DNA from: Bordetella hinzii LMG 13501
GTDB taxonomy: Bacteria > Pseudomonadota > Gammaproteobacteria > Burkholderiales > Burkholderiaceae_B
NCBI RefSeq assembly: GCF_001548475.1
Contig: NZ_LRUJ01000022.1
Coordinates: 1 to 64,000, forward strand
Length of the DNA: 64,000 nucleotides
Reading direction: 5' to 3'
In this document: in pieces, positions 42,267 through 52,294 of the stretch
How positions within the stretch are numbered: the stretch's first letter is position 1
How the letters are laid out: the number at the start of each line of letters is the position of its first letter
Position numbers and translations under genes: made by a program
Notes under the pieces: model-generated
Databases searched by the model: none
Told to the model about the DNA's origin: nothing
The model's input: only the letters and a program-made list of their open reading frames with translations

Positions 42267-43009
42267 GACAGTCCTTGCGCCAGGGGTTGGCCAAGATGCC
42301 GCGCGGCGCTGTCGCGCAGCCGCAGCAGGGGTTGGATATAGGTATCGCGGGCCTGCATGCGGAAGCGCAGGACGCTGACGCTGACGCAGGCCTGTCCGCC
42401 GGGCAGGGCGATCCCGAAACAGCAGATGCCCGCCTCGTTTTCTTCGTCGTCCGTGGCATAGCCGTCGGCGCGCGCCTGGGCCACCCGCTCGCGCAGGCGC
42501 GCCAGCACGGCCGGATCGGCGCAGGCCGGCAGCGCCCGCATGGCCTGCAGCGCGGCCTCCGGATCCAGGCTCGCCAGCCACGCGCGCCCCACGGCGCTGC
42601 GGTGCACGGCCACGCCCGCGCCCACGCGGGAAGCCATGCGCAGCGGCCCGGGGGATTCCAGCTTGTCGATATAGATCATTTCGGCGCCGCCCGGCACGGC
42701 CACATGGACGGTTTCGCCGGTGGCGTCGCGCAAGGCCCGCAGGTCGGCCGCCAGCAGGCCGCGCACGTCGGGCATGGCCCGGGCCGCCAGGCCCACCACG
42801 CGCATGCCCATGCGGTAGCCGCCCTCGGCCTCGGCCAGCATGCCATGCTCGGCCAGCGCGCACACGATACGGTGCACGGTGGCGCGCGGATAGCCGCAGG
42901 CCCGCGCCAGCGCGGCGACCGAGAGCGGCGTCTCGGCGTCGGCCACGGCCTGCAGCACCGTCATGAATTTGGCAAAGGCCGCGGTTCCCGCGACGGGGGA
43001 CGCCTGCAT
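42263..43009 (-). CDS. IclR-family regulator of the keto-deoxy-acid operon (KdgR-like)
   Basis: IclR protein of 248 residues: winged helix ~10-70 (LSVAALARACGYPRATVHRIVCALAEHG), effector domain ~80-245. It is the first gene of the iclR-eda-kdgK operon and so probably autoregulates it. KdgR itself is IclR-family in enterobacteria, which supports the role. The divergent region toward uvrA contains an SOS box and an inverted repeat that may be its operator. Confidence 0.9.
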   Translation of the reverse strand: MQASPVAGTAAFAKFMTVLQAVADAETPLSVAALARACGYPRATVHRIVCALAEHGMLAEAEGGYRMGMRVVGLAARAMPDVRGLLAADLRALRDATGETVHVAVPGGAEMIYIDKLESPGPLRMASRVGAGVAVHRSAVGRAWLASLDPEAALQAMRALPACADPAVLARLRERVAQARADGYATDDEENEAGICCFGIALPGGQACVSVSVLRFRMQARDTYIQPLLRLRDSAARHLGQPLAQGLS

Positions 43010-43083
43010 GTCTTCCTCCGACGCGGCGCGCGCCGCCCCTGCCGCCGGCAGGGGATTTGCGATCGCGTCATAAATTTGGTGTA

Positions 43084-43099
43084 CTGTTTATCTATACAG
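43084..43099 (+). promoter_or_regulatory. LexA (SOS) box upstream of uvrA
   Basis: CTGT-N8-ACAG, with TA before and CT after and an AT-rich spacer, is a near-consensus LexA operator. It lies 144 bases upstream of the uvrA start in the divergent region. uvrA is a classic SOS gene, so the match is credible. Confidence 0.8.
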
Positions 43100-43141
43100 C
43101 TTGTTGCCGACGCAAATCCGGCAAAATGCCCATATATGACC

Positions 43142-43168
43142 ACATTGTGGGCATGCCTTTCACAATGT
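43142..43168. promoter_or_regulatory. Inverted repeat between iclR and uvrA
   Basis: Eight-base arms ACATTGTG and CACAATGT around an 11-base spacer, 75 bases before uvrA and 130 from the iclR start. Could be an operator of the KdgR-like regulator or shape the uvrA promoter. No supporting second copy was found. Confidence 0.4.
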
Positions 43169-43242
43169 AGGCAATTATTCCATATTGCCGGCCTTGCCTC
43201 CACCCCGGACTCGCCCTCACACACCGGCTACGATTACGCCTC

Positions 43243-46200
43243 ATGAGCTCCCATATCCGCATCGTTGGCGCCCGCCAGAACAACCTCAAGAACCTTGATC
43301 TCACCATCGCCACCGGCGAGCTGGTCGTCGTGACCGGCGTCTCCGGATCGGGCAAGAGCTCCCTGGCCTTCGACACGCTGTACGCCGAAGGCCAGCGCCG
43401 CTATGTCGAGACCTTCTCGCCTTATGCGCGCCAGTTCCTGGACCGCATGGACAAGCCCCAGGTCGACCGCATCGAGGGCATCCTGCCGGCCATCGCCATC
43501 GACCAGACCAACCCTGTGCGCAGCTCGCGCAGCACGGTGGGCACGATGACGGAGCTCAACGATCACCTCAAGCTGCTGTTCGCGCGCGGGGCGCAGCTTT
43601 ATTGCCGGGGCTGCGGCAAGCGCGTGCGGCGCGACACGCCCGAGTCCATCTTCCATTCGCTGGCCGAGCGCAGCGCCGCGGCGGGCGACCCGCGCCTGGT
43701 CATCACCTTCCCCATCGCCGTGCCGGCCAATTTCACCGAAGACGAGGTGAAGGGCTTTCTCGAAGGGCAGGGCTACACCCGCGTGCACCACGAGGACGCC
43801 GCGCCCGCGGCGCCGGCCAAGGGCAAGGGCCGCGGCAAAAAGACCGAGGCCGCCGAAGCGCGCCGCACCCTGCACGTGGTGCAGGACCGCCTGCGTTTCG
43901 CCAGCGCCGAGCGCGAGCGTGTCATGGAGGCGCTGGACACGGCGCTGCGCATGGGCGCGGGCCACCTGGCCGTCTACGTCATGGACGCCGAGGGCGGCGA
44001 TGCCGCCGTCTGGAAATACAGCGACCGGCTGCACTGCGCCGACTGCGACATCGAATACAGCGACGTGCTGCCCAGCAGCTTCTCCTTCAATTCGCCGCTG
44101 GGCGCCTGCGAAGCCTGCCGCGGCTTCGGCCGCGTGATCGGCATCGACCTGGGCCTGGTCATCCCGGACGAGGGCAAGACGCTCAAGGAAGGCGCCATCA
44201 AGCCCTGGCAGACCCCCTCCTTCAAGGAGTGCCAGGACGACATGATGAAGTACGCGCCGCGCGCCGGCATTCCCATTTCGGTGCCCTGGAAGTCGCTCAC
44301 CCAGGCGCAGCGCGACTGGGTGCTCCACGGCGACCCGGACTTCAAGGGCGGCGACTCGGCCTGGAAGCATCAGTGGTACGGCGTGCACCGTTTCTTCGTC
44401 TGGCTGGAAAGCAAGGCCTACAAGATGCATGTGCGCGTGCTGCTGTCCAAGTACCGCAGCTACACGCCCTGCCCCGCCTGCCATGGCGCCCGGCTCAAGC
44501 CCGACGCGCTGCTGTGGCGCCTGGGCAGCAAGGCCGAGGCCGATGCCGTACTGCCGCCGGGCGATGAGCGCTACCAGCGCTTCATGCCGGCCGGCGTGAG
44601 CTGGACGCGCGAACGGCTCGACAGCCTGGACGGCCTGTCGGTGCACGATGTCATGTTGCTGCCCATCGAGCGCGTGCGGCGCTTCTTCGACGACATCCGG
44701 TTCCAGGGCGCCATGGACGCGGCCGCGGACCTGCTGCTCACCGAGGTGCGCGCCCGCCTGAAATTCCTCTGCGACGTGGGCCTGGGCTATCTCACGCTGG
44801 ACCGCCAGAGCCGCACCCTGTCCGGCGGCGAGGTCCAGCGCATCAACCTCACCACGGCGCTGGGCACTTCGCTGGTCAACACCCTGTTCGTGCTGGACGA
44901 GCCCTCCATCGGCCTGCACCCGCGCGACATGCACCGCGTGGTGGAGGTCATGCACCGCCTGCGCGACGCCGGCAACACGCTGGTGGTGGTCGAGCACGAT
45001 CCCCAGGTCATGGTGGCGGCCGACCGCATCATCGACATCGGCCCCGGCCCCGGCGAGCGGGGCGGGCGCATCGTCTTCGACGGCACGCCCGCGCAGCTGC
45101 GCGCCGCGCCCACCCTGACCGGCGACTATCTCGGCGGCCGGCGCCACGTCGAAGCGCCGCGCCCCATGCCGGTGGCGGCCAACACGCCGCGCCTGCTGCT
45201 CGAAGGCGTGCGCGCCCACAACCTCAAGAACGTCTCGGTCGAACTGCCGCTGGGCCGCCTGGTCTGCGTGACGGGCGTCTCCGGCTCGGGCAAGTCCACG
45301 CTGGTGCAGGACGTGCTCTTTCCCGCCCTGCTCAAGCACCAGGGCAAGCCGTCCGAGGCGCCGGGCCCCTTCGACCGCCTGCTGGGCGCCGAACAGATCG
45401 CCGACGTCGTCATGGTCGACCAGACGCCCATCGGCAAGACCGCGCGCTCCAATCCCGCCAGCTATGTCGGCGCCTTCGACGCCATCCGCAAGCTGTTCGC
45501 GCAGGCGCCGCTGGCCAAGGAGCGCGGCTACACCGCGGGCACCTTCAGCTTCAACGGCGGCGACGGCCGCTGCCCGACCTGCGGCGGCACCGGCTTCGAG
45601 CACGTCGAGATGCAGTTCCTGTCGGACGTCTATCTGCGCTGCCCCGATTGCGACGGCAAGCGCTTCCGCCCCGAAGTGCTGGAGGTCCGCGTCGAGCACC
45701 TGGGCAAGAGCGCATCCATCGACGAAGTGCTCGAAATGACGGTCAGCGAGGCGCTGGAGTTCTTCCGCGGCCTGCGCGACGTGCAGACCGGCCTGGCGCC
45801 GCTGGGCGACGTGGGCCTGGAGTACGTGCGCCTGGGCCAGCCCGTGCCCACGCTGTCCGGCGGCGAGGCCCAGCGCCTGAAACTCGCCGGCCATCTGGCC
45901 GAGGCGGCGCGCTCGGGCATCTCGACGGCCAAGGTCGCCAAGAAGGGCAGCCTCTTCCTGTTCGACGAGCCGACCACCGGCCTGCACTTCGATGATGTGG
46001 CGCGGCTGATGCGCGCCTTCCGCAAGCTGCTGGCCGCCGGCCACACCTTGCTGGTCATCGAGCACAACCTGGACGTCATCCGCGCGGCCGACTGGCTGAT
46101 CGACCTCGGCCCCGACGGCGGCGACGCCGGCGGCGAAGTCGTGGGCGTGGGCACGCCGCAAGACCTGATGGACAATCCGCGCTCCTACACGGGCCAGGCC

Positions 46201-49005
46201 CTGCGCGACTACGAAACCAGCATCCTGCCGGCCGATGTGGTGGTGTCCACCGACGCCGACCGCCAGGAAGCCGAGCAGGCCGGCCTGACGGCGGTGATCG
46301 AAGAACCGGCCACGCCCTACGAAACCGGCACGCCGCTGCAATCGCTGATGCGCCGCCGCCGGCGGCAGGCCGAGGCCATCGAGATCCGCAACGCGCGCGA
46401 GCACAACCTGAAGAACGTCAGCGTGGAAATCCCGCGCGACACCTTCACCGTCATCACCGGCGTCTCCGGTTCGGGCAAATCCACCCTGGCCTTCGACATC
46501 CTGTTCAACGAGGGCCAGCGCCGCTACCTGGAATCGCTCAACGCCTATGCCCGGGCCATCGTGCAGCCGGCGGGCAAGCCCGACGTGGACGCCATCTTCG
46601 GCATCCCGCCGACCGTGGCCATCGAGCAGCGCACCAGCCGCGGGGGCCGCAAGTCCACCGTGGCCACGATGACCGAGATCCACCACTTCCTGCGCCTGCT
46701 CTACGTCAAGCTGGGCACGCAGTTCTGTCCTGATTGCCAGGTGCCGGTCGAACCGCAGAACACCGAGCAGATCGTCGCCCGCCTGCTGCGCGAGCACAAA
46801 GGCCGCCACCTGGGCCTGCTGGCGCCGCTGGTGACCGCGCGCAAAGGCTATTACACCGACCTGGCCAAATGGGCGGGCGGCAAGGGCTATACGCATCTGC
46901 GCGTGGATGGCGAGTTCATCCCGGTCAGTCCCTGGCCACGCCTGGACCGCTACAAAGAACACACCATCGAGCTGCCCGTGGCCGATCTCGTGGTCGACCC
47001 GGCCCACGAGGCCGCGCTGCGCGAGGCCGTCAAGCGCGCGCTGGAGCATGGCCAGGGCGTCATGAGCATCCTCTGGGACCTGACGCCTGGCGCCCAGGGC
47101 GATGCCCAGCTGCGCCGCGAGGCCGGCCTGAACGCCCGCCCGCAGCAGCAGCATTTCTCGGTCAAGCGCGCCTGCCCCTCCTGCGGCATCAGCTTCCCCG
47201 AGCCCGATCCGCGCCTGTTCTCCTACAACTCCAAGCACGGCTGGTGCGAGGGCTGTTTCGGCACCGGCCTGCAGCTGCAGGGTTTCGACGCGGAACAAAC
47301 CGGCGAGGAAACCGCCTGGAACGCCTGGTACGAAGGCGAGACCCAGGCCTGCGGCGTCTGCCATGGCCAGCGGCTCAACCGGACGGCGCTGGCCGTGCGC
47401 TGGCGCGACCGCTCCATCGCGGAACTGGCCGCCATGCCGGTCTCCGAGGCGCACAGCTTCTTCACCGGCCTGATCATGCGCGGGCGCGAGGCCGAGATCG
47501 CGCGCGACATCCTGGCCGAGATCCGCGGCCGCCTGGATTTCATGCAGGAGGTCGGCCTGAACTACCTGGCGCTGGATCGCGCCGCGCCCACGCTGTCCGG
47601 CGGCGAGGCCCAGCGCATCCGCCTGGCCGCGCAGCTCGGCTCCAATCTGCAAGGGGTGTGCTATGTGCTGGACGAGCCCACCATCGGCCTGCATCCGCGC
47701 GACAACCGCATCCTGCTCGACGCGCTGGCGCGCCTGGAGGGCAATGGCAACACGCTGGTGGTCGTCGAACACGATGACGACACCATCCGCCGCGCCTCGC
47801 ACATCATCGACATCGGGCCGGGCGCCGGCATCCGCGGCGGCCGCGTGGTCGCCCAAGGCAGCGCGCAAGACCTGATCGACGCTCCCGAGTCCGTCACGGG
47901 CCGCTACCTGGCCAAGCCCCTGGCCCATCCGCTGCAGGGACGCCGCGCCATCGAGAAAGACACGCCCATGCTGCGCATCAAGGCCGCCCACCTGCACAAC
48001 CTGGGCAATGTCAACGCCAGCATCCCCGTCGGCCGCCTCACCGTGGTGACCGGCGTGTCCGGTTCAGGCAAGTCCACCCTGGCGCGCGAAGTGCTGCTGG
48101 ACAACCTGAGCCGTGTCGTCTCGGCCGGCAAGGCCGAGCAATGGATAGGCTGCGCCCGCATCGAGGGCTGGGAGGCCATCGACCGCGTGCTCGAGGTCGA
48201 CCAGACGCCCATCGGCAAGACCCCGCGCTCCTGCCCGGCCACCTATGTCGGTTTCTGGGACGATGTGCGCAAGCAGTTTGCCGACACGCGCGAGGCGCGC
48301 ATGCGCGGCTGGAGCGCGGCGCGCTTCTCCTTCAATACCGGCGACGGCCGCTGCCCCATCTGCGAAGGCCAGGGCATGCGGACCATCGAGATGAACTTCC
48401 TGCCGGACGTGAAAGTCCCCTGCGACGCCTGCAACGGCGCGCGCTTCAATGCCGATACGCTGAGCGTCCAGATGCGCGGCAAGAATGCCGGCGAAGTCCT
48501 GTCCCTGGAGGTCGATGACGCGCTGGCCTACTTCGCCGCCCACCCCAAGATCCACCGCCCCCTGCAGCTGATGCAGGATGTCGGCCTGGGCTACCTGACG
48601 CTGGGCCAGCCCTCGCCTACGCTGTCCGGCGGCGAGGCCCAGCGCATCAAGCTGGTGACCGAACTGGCCAAGGCCCGCCTGACCGACGGCGTCATCAAGA
48701 CCGGCCGGGCCTCGCGCATCCCGCACACGCTCTATGTGCTGGACGAACCCACCGTGGGCCTGTCCATGGCCGACGTCGAAAAACTCATCCACGTCCTACA
48801 TCGCTTGGTCGAAGCCGGCAACACCGTGGTCGTCATCGAGCATAATCTCGATGTCATCGCCGAAGCTGATTGGCTGCTGGACCTCGGTCCGGAAGGCGGC
48901 ACGGGCGGCGGCCAATTGGTGGCCGAAGGCTCTCCGGAACATGTCATGAGCCTGCGCGACCGGTCCCACACAGGCCAAGTGCTCGCCGAGTTCCTCCAAC
49001 ACTAG
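43243..49005 (+). CDS. uvrA: Double-length UvrA (tandem UvrA fusion), excinuclease ATPase
   Basis: DNA-damage-recognition ATPase of nucleotide excision repair; 1920 residues, about twice the usual ~940. Two full UvrA units are joined near residue 1015. Four Walker A motifs GVSGSGKS(S/T) lie near 32, 677, 1072 and 1603, and four signatures of the LSGGE type ([12 protein letters not shown], then three [10 protein letters not shown]) precede four Walker B motifs ([48 protein letters not shown]). Cysteine pairs for zinc modules occur in both halves. Apparently every ATPase site is intact. Such long UvrA proteins occur in beta-proteobacteria. pabB follows 6 bases downstream. An SOS box lies upstream. 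Confidence 0.95.
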   Translation: MSSHIRIVGARQNNLKNLDLTIATGELVVVTGVSGSGKSSLAFDTLYAEGQRRYVETFSPYARQFLDRMDKPQVDRIEGILPAIAIDQTNPVRSSRSTVGTMTELNDHLKLLFARGAQLYCRGCGKRVRRDTPESIFHSLAERSAAAGDPRLVITFPIAVPANFTEDEVKGFLEGQGYTRVHHEDAAPAAPAKGKGRGKKTEAAEARRTLHVVQDRLRFASAERERVMEALDTALRMGAGHLAVYVMDAEGGDAAVWKYSDRLHCADCDIEYSDVLPSSFSFNSPLGACEACRGFGRVIGIDLGLVIPDEGKTLKEGAIKPWQTPSFKECQDDMMKYAPRAGIPISVPWKSLTQAQRDWVLHGDPDFKGGDSAWKHQWYGVHRFFVWLESKAYKMHVRVLLSKYRSYTPCPACHGARLKPDALLWRLGSKAEADAVLPPGDERYQRFMPAGVSWTRERLDSLDGLSVHDVMLLPIERVRRFFDDIRFQGAMDAAADLLLTEVRARLKFLCDVGLGYLTLDRQSRTLSGGEVQRINLTTALGTSLVNTLFVLDEPSIGLHPRDMHRVVEVMHRLRDAGNTLVVVEHDPQVMVAADRIIDIGPGPGERGGRIVFDGTPAQLRAAPTLTGDYLGGRRHVEAPRPMPVAANTPRLLLEGVRAHNLKNVSVELPLGRLVCVTGVSGSGKSTLVQDVLFPALLKHQGKPSEAPGPFDRLLGAEQIADVVMVDQTPIGKTARSNPASYVGAFDAIRKLFAQAPLAKERGYTAGTFSFNGGDGRCPTCGGTGFEHVEMQFLSDVYLRCPDCDGKRFRPEVLEVRVEHLGKSASIDEVLEMTVSEALEFFRGLRDVQTGLAPLGDVGLEYVRLGQPVPTLSGGEAQRLKLAGHLAEAARSGISTAKVAKKGSLFLFDEPTTGLHFDDVARLMRAFRKLLAAGHTLLVIEHNLDVIRAADWLIDLGPDGGDAGGEVVGVGTPQDLMDNPRSYTGQALRDYETSILPADVVVSTDADRQEAEQAGLTAVIEEPATPYETGTPLQSLMRRRRRQAEAIEIRNAREHNLKNVSVEIPRDTFTVITGVSGSGKSTLAFDILFNEGQRRYLESLNAYARAIVQPAGKPDVDAIFGIPPTVAIEQRTSRGGRKSTVATMTEIHHFLRLLYVKLGTQFCPDCQVPVEPQNTEQIVARLLREHKGRHLGLLAPLVTARKGYYTDLAKWAGGKGYTHLRVDGEFIPVSPWPRLDRYKEHTIELPVADLVVDPAHEAALREAVKRALEHGQGVMSILWDLTPGAQGDAQLRREAGLNARPQQQHFSVKRACPSCGISFPEPDPRLFSYNSKHGWCEGCFGTGLQLQGFDAEQTGEETAWNAWYEGETQACGVCHGQRLNRTALAVRWRDRSIAELAAMPVSEAHSFFTGLIMRGREAEIARDILAEIRGRLDFMQEVGLNYLALDRAAPTLSGGEAQRIRLAAQLGSNLQGVCYVLDEPTIGLHPRDNRILLDALARLEGNGNTLVVVEHDDDTIRRASHIIDIGPGAGIRGGRVVAQGSAQDLIDAPESVTGRYLAKPLAHPLQGRRAIEKDTPMLRIKAAHLHNLGNVNASIPVGRLTVVTGVSGSGKSTLAREVLLDNLSRVVSAGKAEQWIGCARIEGWEAIDRVLEVDQTPIGKTPRSCPATYVGFWDDVRKQFADTREARMRGWSAARFSFNTGDGRCPICEGQGMRTIEMNFLPDVKVPCDACNGARFNADTLSVQMRGKNAGEVLSLEVDDALAYFAAHPKIHRPLQLMQDVGLGYLTLGQPSPTLSGGEAQRIKLVTELAKARLTDGVIKTGRASRIPHTLYVLDEPTVGLSMADVEKLIHVLHRLVEAGNTVVVIEHNLDVIAEADWLLDLGPEGGTGGGQLVAEGSPEHVMSLRDRSHTGQVLAEFLQH

Positions 49006-49011
49006 AGAAAT

Positions 49012-50142
49012 ATGGATTGCTGGTTCGAAGACCGCCTGGCCGGGCGGTCGCGCCGCCTGTCGGGGCAGGTGGCGCGCATCCAGGCCGCGCAGCCGCAAGC
49101 GCTGCCGGCCGCCTGGGCGGCCATCGAATCGGCGCGCCGCGCCGGTCATTGGGTGGCCTTGCTGCTGGACTACGAGCTGGGCGAATGGCTGCTGCCCGAA
49201 GTGCTGCAAGCGCCGCCGGACGGGCCTCATCCGCCGCCTCGCGCCGATCTGCCCCCGCGCCTGACCGCCCTGGTCTTCGAACACGCCGAGCTGACCGGTC
49301 CCTGGACGGGCAGCACGGCGGCCCGCGTCGTCTCCGCCCTGCCGCGCCAGGCCGAGGCCGACTACGTCCGGCGCGTCGAACGCATCCGGGCCGGCATCGG
49401 CGCGGGCGAGTTCTACCAGGTCAACTACACCCAGCCGCTGGATGTGCGCATCGAAGGCGCGCCGGACGCGCTCTACCGCGGCATCGCCCAACGCCATCCC
49501 GTGGCCCATGCCGCCTATGTGCGCGACGGCCGGCGCACGGTCTTGTCGTTTTCGCCCGAGCTGTTCGTGGCCCGCCAGGGAGACCGCCTGCTCACCCGGC
49601 CCATGAAAGGCACCGCGCCGCGCTCGGCCGATCCCGACGAAGACCGGCGCCTGGGCCAGGCGCTGTTGGCCAGCGAAAAAGACCGGGCCGAAAACCTGAT
49701 GATCGTCGACCTGCTGCGCAACGACCTGGGCCGGCTGGCCCAACCGGGCTCGGTCAAGGTGGACGCCCTGTTTTCGCTCGAGCGCTATCCCACGGTCTGG
49801 ACTCTGACCTCGACGGTCAGCGCCCTGGCGCCCCATGCCAGCCTGGCCGAGGTGATGGGCGCGCTCTTTCCCTGCGGCTCGATCACCGGCGCGCCCAAGA
49901 TCGCCGCCATGCGCCGCATCCGGCAGCTGGAGATCGCCCCGCGCGGCCTGTACTGCGGCAGCGTGGGCTGGCTGGCGCCGGACGGCGATTTCTCGCTCAA
50001 CGTGGCCATCCGCACCCTGGTGCTGGATGACAGCGGCCAGGGCGTCTACAGCACCGGCGGCGGGATTGTCTACGACTCCGACCCCGCGTTAGAGTGGCAG
50101 GAATGCCACTGGAAGGCCCGCATCCTGGGCCTGCCCCACTAG
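49012..50142 (+). CDS. pabB: Aminodeoxychorismate synthase component I
   Basis: Chorismate-binding enzyme of 376 residues making 4-amino-4-deoxychorismate for folate. The chorismate domain carries GEFYQVNYTQ, the RPMKGTAPR motif, AENLMIVDLLRNDLGR and FPCGSITGAPKIAAM, all typical. The N-terminal part is shorter than in E. coli PabB. It begins 6 bases after uvrA and is followed after 7 bases by a PabC-like gene; many related bacteria have pabB and pabC fused, so this is the split form. No pabA is adjacent. Confidence 0.93.
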   Translation: MDCWFEDRLAGRSRRLSGQVARIQAAQPQALPAAWAAIESARRAGHWVALLLDYELGEWLLPEVLQAPPDGPHPPPRADLPPRLTALVFEHAELTGPWTGSTAARVVSALPRQAEADYVRRVERIRAGIGAGEFYQVNYTQPLDVRIEGAPDALYRGIAQRHPVAHAAYVRDGRRTVLSFSPELFVARQGDRLLTRPMKGTAPRSADPDEDRRLGQALLASEKDRAENLMIVDLLRNDLGRLAQPGSVKVDALFSLERYPTVWTLTSTVSALAPHASLAEVMGALFPCGSITGAPKIAAMRRIRQLEIAPRGLYCGSVGWLAPDGDFSLNVAIRTLVLDDSGQGVYSTGGGIVYDSDPALEWQECHWKARILGLPH

Positions 50143-50149
50143 GACCGCC

Positions 50150-50782
50150 ATGGCCCCCGAGCTGATCGAAACCCTACTCGTCACCGCCGACCGCAGCCTG
50201 CCCCTGCTGGGCCGGCACCTGACCCGGCTGGCCGCATCGGCCCAGGCCCTGGGCTACCGCTGCGACGAGGCCGCCATCGAGCGCGACATCCTGGCCGCCG
50301 CGCGCGGCCTGGCCGGCCTGGAGCCGCAGCGCCTGCGCCTGCTGCTCGAACGCGGCGGCCAATACAGCATCCACACCGCCCCGCTGGCGCCGCTGCCCCT
50401 GGTGCAGGAAATCCTCCTGTCGCCCGAGCCGCTGGATTCGCGCGAGCCGCTGCTGCGCTACAAGACCACCTTCCGCCCCTGGTACGCCAAGGCGGCGGAC
50501 TGGCTGCCGGCGCATCCGCAGATCTTCGACATGGTGTTCTTCAACGAAAAAGGGCAGTTGTGCGAAGGCAGCCGCAGCAATCTCTACCTGCTGCTGCGCG
50601 GCCAGTGGTACACCCCGCCGGTCGAGTGCGGCCTGCTGCCCGGCGTGCAGCGCGCCGAACTGCTGGAGGCCGGCCAGGTCCGCGAGCGCGTCCTGGAGGT
50701 CGACGACCTGCGCCGCGCCGAAGGCCTGCGCCTGTCCAACGCGCTGCGCGGCTGGATAGACGTCACCCTGCACGATTACTGA
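50150..50782 (+). CDS. pabC: Aminodeoxychorismate lyase-like class IV aminotransferase-fold protein
   Basis: PLP enzyme of 210 residues. The PLP lysine is probably Lys105 (LRYKTTFRPWY), followed by EGSRSNLYLL and the C-terminal GLLPGVQRAELL with RLSNALRGWIDV. Converts aminodeoxychorismate to 4-aminobenzoate and pyruvate. Position directly after pabB supports the assignment over branched-chain or D-amino-acid transaminases. It is short at the N-terminus compared with stand-alone PabC, as expected for the half of a PabBC fusion. Confidence 0.87.
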   Translation: MAPELIETLLVTADRSLPLLGRHLTRLAASAQALGYRCDEAAIERDILAAARGLAGLEPQRLRLLLERGGQYSIHTAPLAPLPLVQEILLSPEPLDSREPLLRYKTTFRPWYAKAADWLPAHPQIFDMVFFNEKGQLCEGSRSNLYLLLRGQWYTPPVECGLLPGVQRAELLEAGQVRERVLEVDDLRRAEGLRLSNALRGWIDVTLHDY

Positions 50783-50794
50783 CCCGCGCGCGGG
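50783..50794. other. Short GC palindrome between convergent genes
   Basis: Palindrome CCCGCGCGCGGG lies in the 17-base gap between the convergent pabC and SRPBCC stops. It has no T-run; perhaps a weak terminator or simply a GC-rich sequence. Confidence 0.25.
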
Positions 50795-50799
50795 CGGGC

Positions 50800-51246
50800 T
50801 CAGGCCGGGATATCCGGCTCCACCAGGCGGGCCAGCTGCACCAGCGACTCCTGCCAGCCCAGATAGCACATCTCCACCGGTATCACCTCGGGGATGCCCT
50901 CCTGCGCCACACGCAGCTCGGTGCCGCAGGACACGGACACCAGGGTCACCGTGACCAGGATCTGCCCCGGCAAATTGGGGTCATCGAAACGGTCCGTATA
51001 GCGGATCTTCTCAAAGGGGACGAGCTCCAGGAACTCGCCGCCAAAGGAACTGGCCTGCGCGGCCGCGAAATTGCGGAAAGACATGCGGAAACTGCCGCCC
51101 ACGCGCGCATCCATCTGGTGCACCTCGCAGGTAAACCCATAGGGCGGCAGCCATTTGGCGAGAGCGTCGGGCTCGAGAAACGCCCGGTAGACGCGCTCCG
51201 GGGGCGCGCGCAGGACGCGATGCAAGTGAACGGTGCCAGTAGCCAT
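50800..51246 (-). CDS. SRPBCC-family protein (AHSA1/START-like)
   Basis: Small protein of 148 residues with the SRPBCC helix-grip fold: VHLHRVLRAPPERVYRAFLEPDALAKWLPPYGF at the N-terminus is the typical START/AHSA1 opening, and CYLGWQESLVQLARLVEP at the C-terminus the closing helix. Such proteins bind hydrophobic ligands or act in stress response; no specific ligand can be named. It is convergent with pabC and separated by 129 bases from a divergent AraC gene, which may regulate it. Confidence 0.88.
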   Translation of the reverse strand: MATGTVHLHRVLRAPPERVYRAFLEPDALAKWLPPYGFTCEVHQMDARVGGSFRMSFRNFAAAQASSFGGEFLELVPFEKIRYTDRFDDPNLPGQILVTVTLVSVSCGTELRVAQEGIPEVIPVEMCYLGWQESLVQLARLVEPDIPA

Positions 51247-51375
51247 GGTGAAGGACCTCGTGGAGTGGAATGCCTGGGGCTGGGCAGGTTATTCTGGACC
51301 AGGCGGGCCGCCGGCTGCAATGCCGGCCGCCCGCCGATAAAATCGGTAACGATGCAAGTCCGCCAGGAGCCGGCA

Positions 51376-52209
51376 ATGGCCCGCCACGATCCCAACAACG
51401 TGTCGCACTATTGGTGGGACAGGCACACACCCGGCCTGAGCCTGATGTGCGCCGATTTCACCACGCAGGAATACCCGCCTCATACCCATGAGGGCTTTGT
51501 GATCGCCGTGACCGAAGCCGGCGGCTCGGTGGTCAAGAGCCGCGGCGTGGTCGAGGAGGCGCGCCGCTCCACCCTGTTCGTCTTCAACCCGGCCGAGGCG
51601 CACGCGGGCTGGATGGGCCACAGCGAGCGCTGGCGCTACCGCTCCTTCTATCTGACGCAGTCGGCCATCGACGCGGTGGCGCGCGGCCTGGGCATCGAAG
51701 CCGTGCCCTATTTCACGCGCAACCTGTTCGCCGACACCGACCTCATCGACGGTTTCCTGGCCCTGCATCGCGCGCTGGAGGACGGCGGCGACCTGTTCCG
51801 CGAGCGCGAACTGCTGTTCTCCACCTTCGGCCGGCTCTACCAGCGCCACGGCTGCGGCGGCGGGCGCATCGATCCGCCGCCGCGCGACCAGGTCCTGCTG
51901 CGCCTGGTGACCGACCTCATCCAGGACCGGCACGCCCAGGACTTGCGGCTGGAAACCCTGAGCGCGGCCGCCGGCCTGACGCCCTTCCAGCTGATCGGCC
52001 TGTTCAAGCGCGGCCTGGGCATGACGCCGCACGCCTACCTGATCCAGGCGCGGCTGCAACGGGCCTGCCACTATCTGCGGCGCGGCATGCCGCTGGCAGA
52101 GATCGCCGCGGCCACCGGCTTCTACGACCAGAGCGCCCTGAACAAATACTTCAAGCGCTACTACGGCATCACTCCGCTGCAATTCGCCCGCGCCGCGCGG
52201 GCCGCCTAG
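51376..52209 (+). CDS. AraC-family regulator
   Basis: Regulator of 277 residues with an N-terminal cupin-like effector domain (~15-155; HTHEGFVIAVTEAGG and FVFNPAEAHAG) and a C-terminal double helix-turn-helix (~175-275; TPFQLIGLFKRGLGMTPHAYLIQARLQRACHYLRRG, then FYDQSALNKYFKRYYGITPLQF). The ATG at 51376 is preferred for its AGGAG 8 bases upstream; 51352 is an alternative. It could control the SRPBCC gene or the alaX-permease pair next to it. Confidence 0.92.
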   Translation: MARHDPNNVSHYWWDRHTPGLSLMCADFTTQEYPPHTHEGFVIAVTEAGGSVVKSRGVVEEARRSTLFVFNPAEAHAGWMGHSERWRYRSFYLTQSAIDAVARGLGIEAVPYFTRNLFADTDLIDGFLALHRALEDGGDLFRERELLFSTFGRLYQRHGCGGGRIDPPPRDQVLLRLVTDLIQDRHAQDLRLETLSAAAGLTPFQLIGLFKRGLGMTPHAYLIQARLQRACHYLRRGMPLAEIAAATGFYDQSALNKYFKRYYGITPLQFARAARAA

Positions 52210-52294
52210 GGCCGGTTCGCGCCAAGCGCAATTTCTGCCAATACGGCGGCCGGCGGCAGGGCCATACTGGGAGAAACCTTCACACGGAGTCTCT

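Noticed and set aside
43234-47997. Very long (1587-codon) open frame antisense to uvrA, and similar long frames opposite the adhesin, the 7TMR kinase and the prpD gene
   Set aside because: High GC coding DNA leaves stop-poor antisense frames; the peptides show no domain or codon pattern of real proteins, while the opposite strand encodes clear families.
50783-50794. Strong terminator between pabC and the SRPBCC gene
   Set aside because: Only a 12-base GC palindrome with no T-run; kept as a weak feature.
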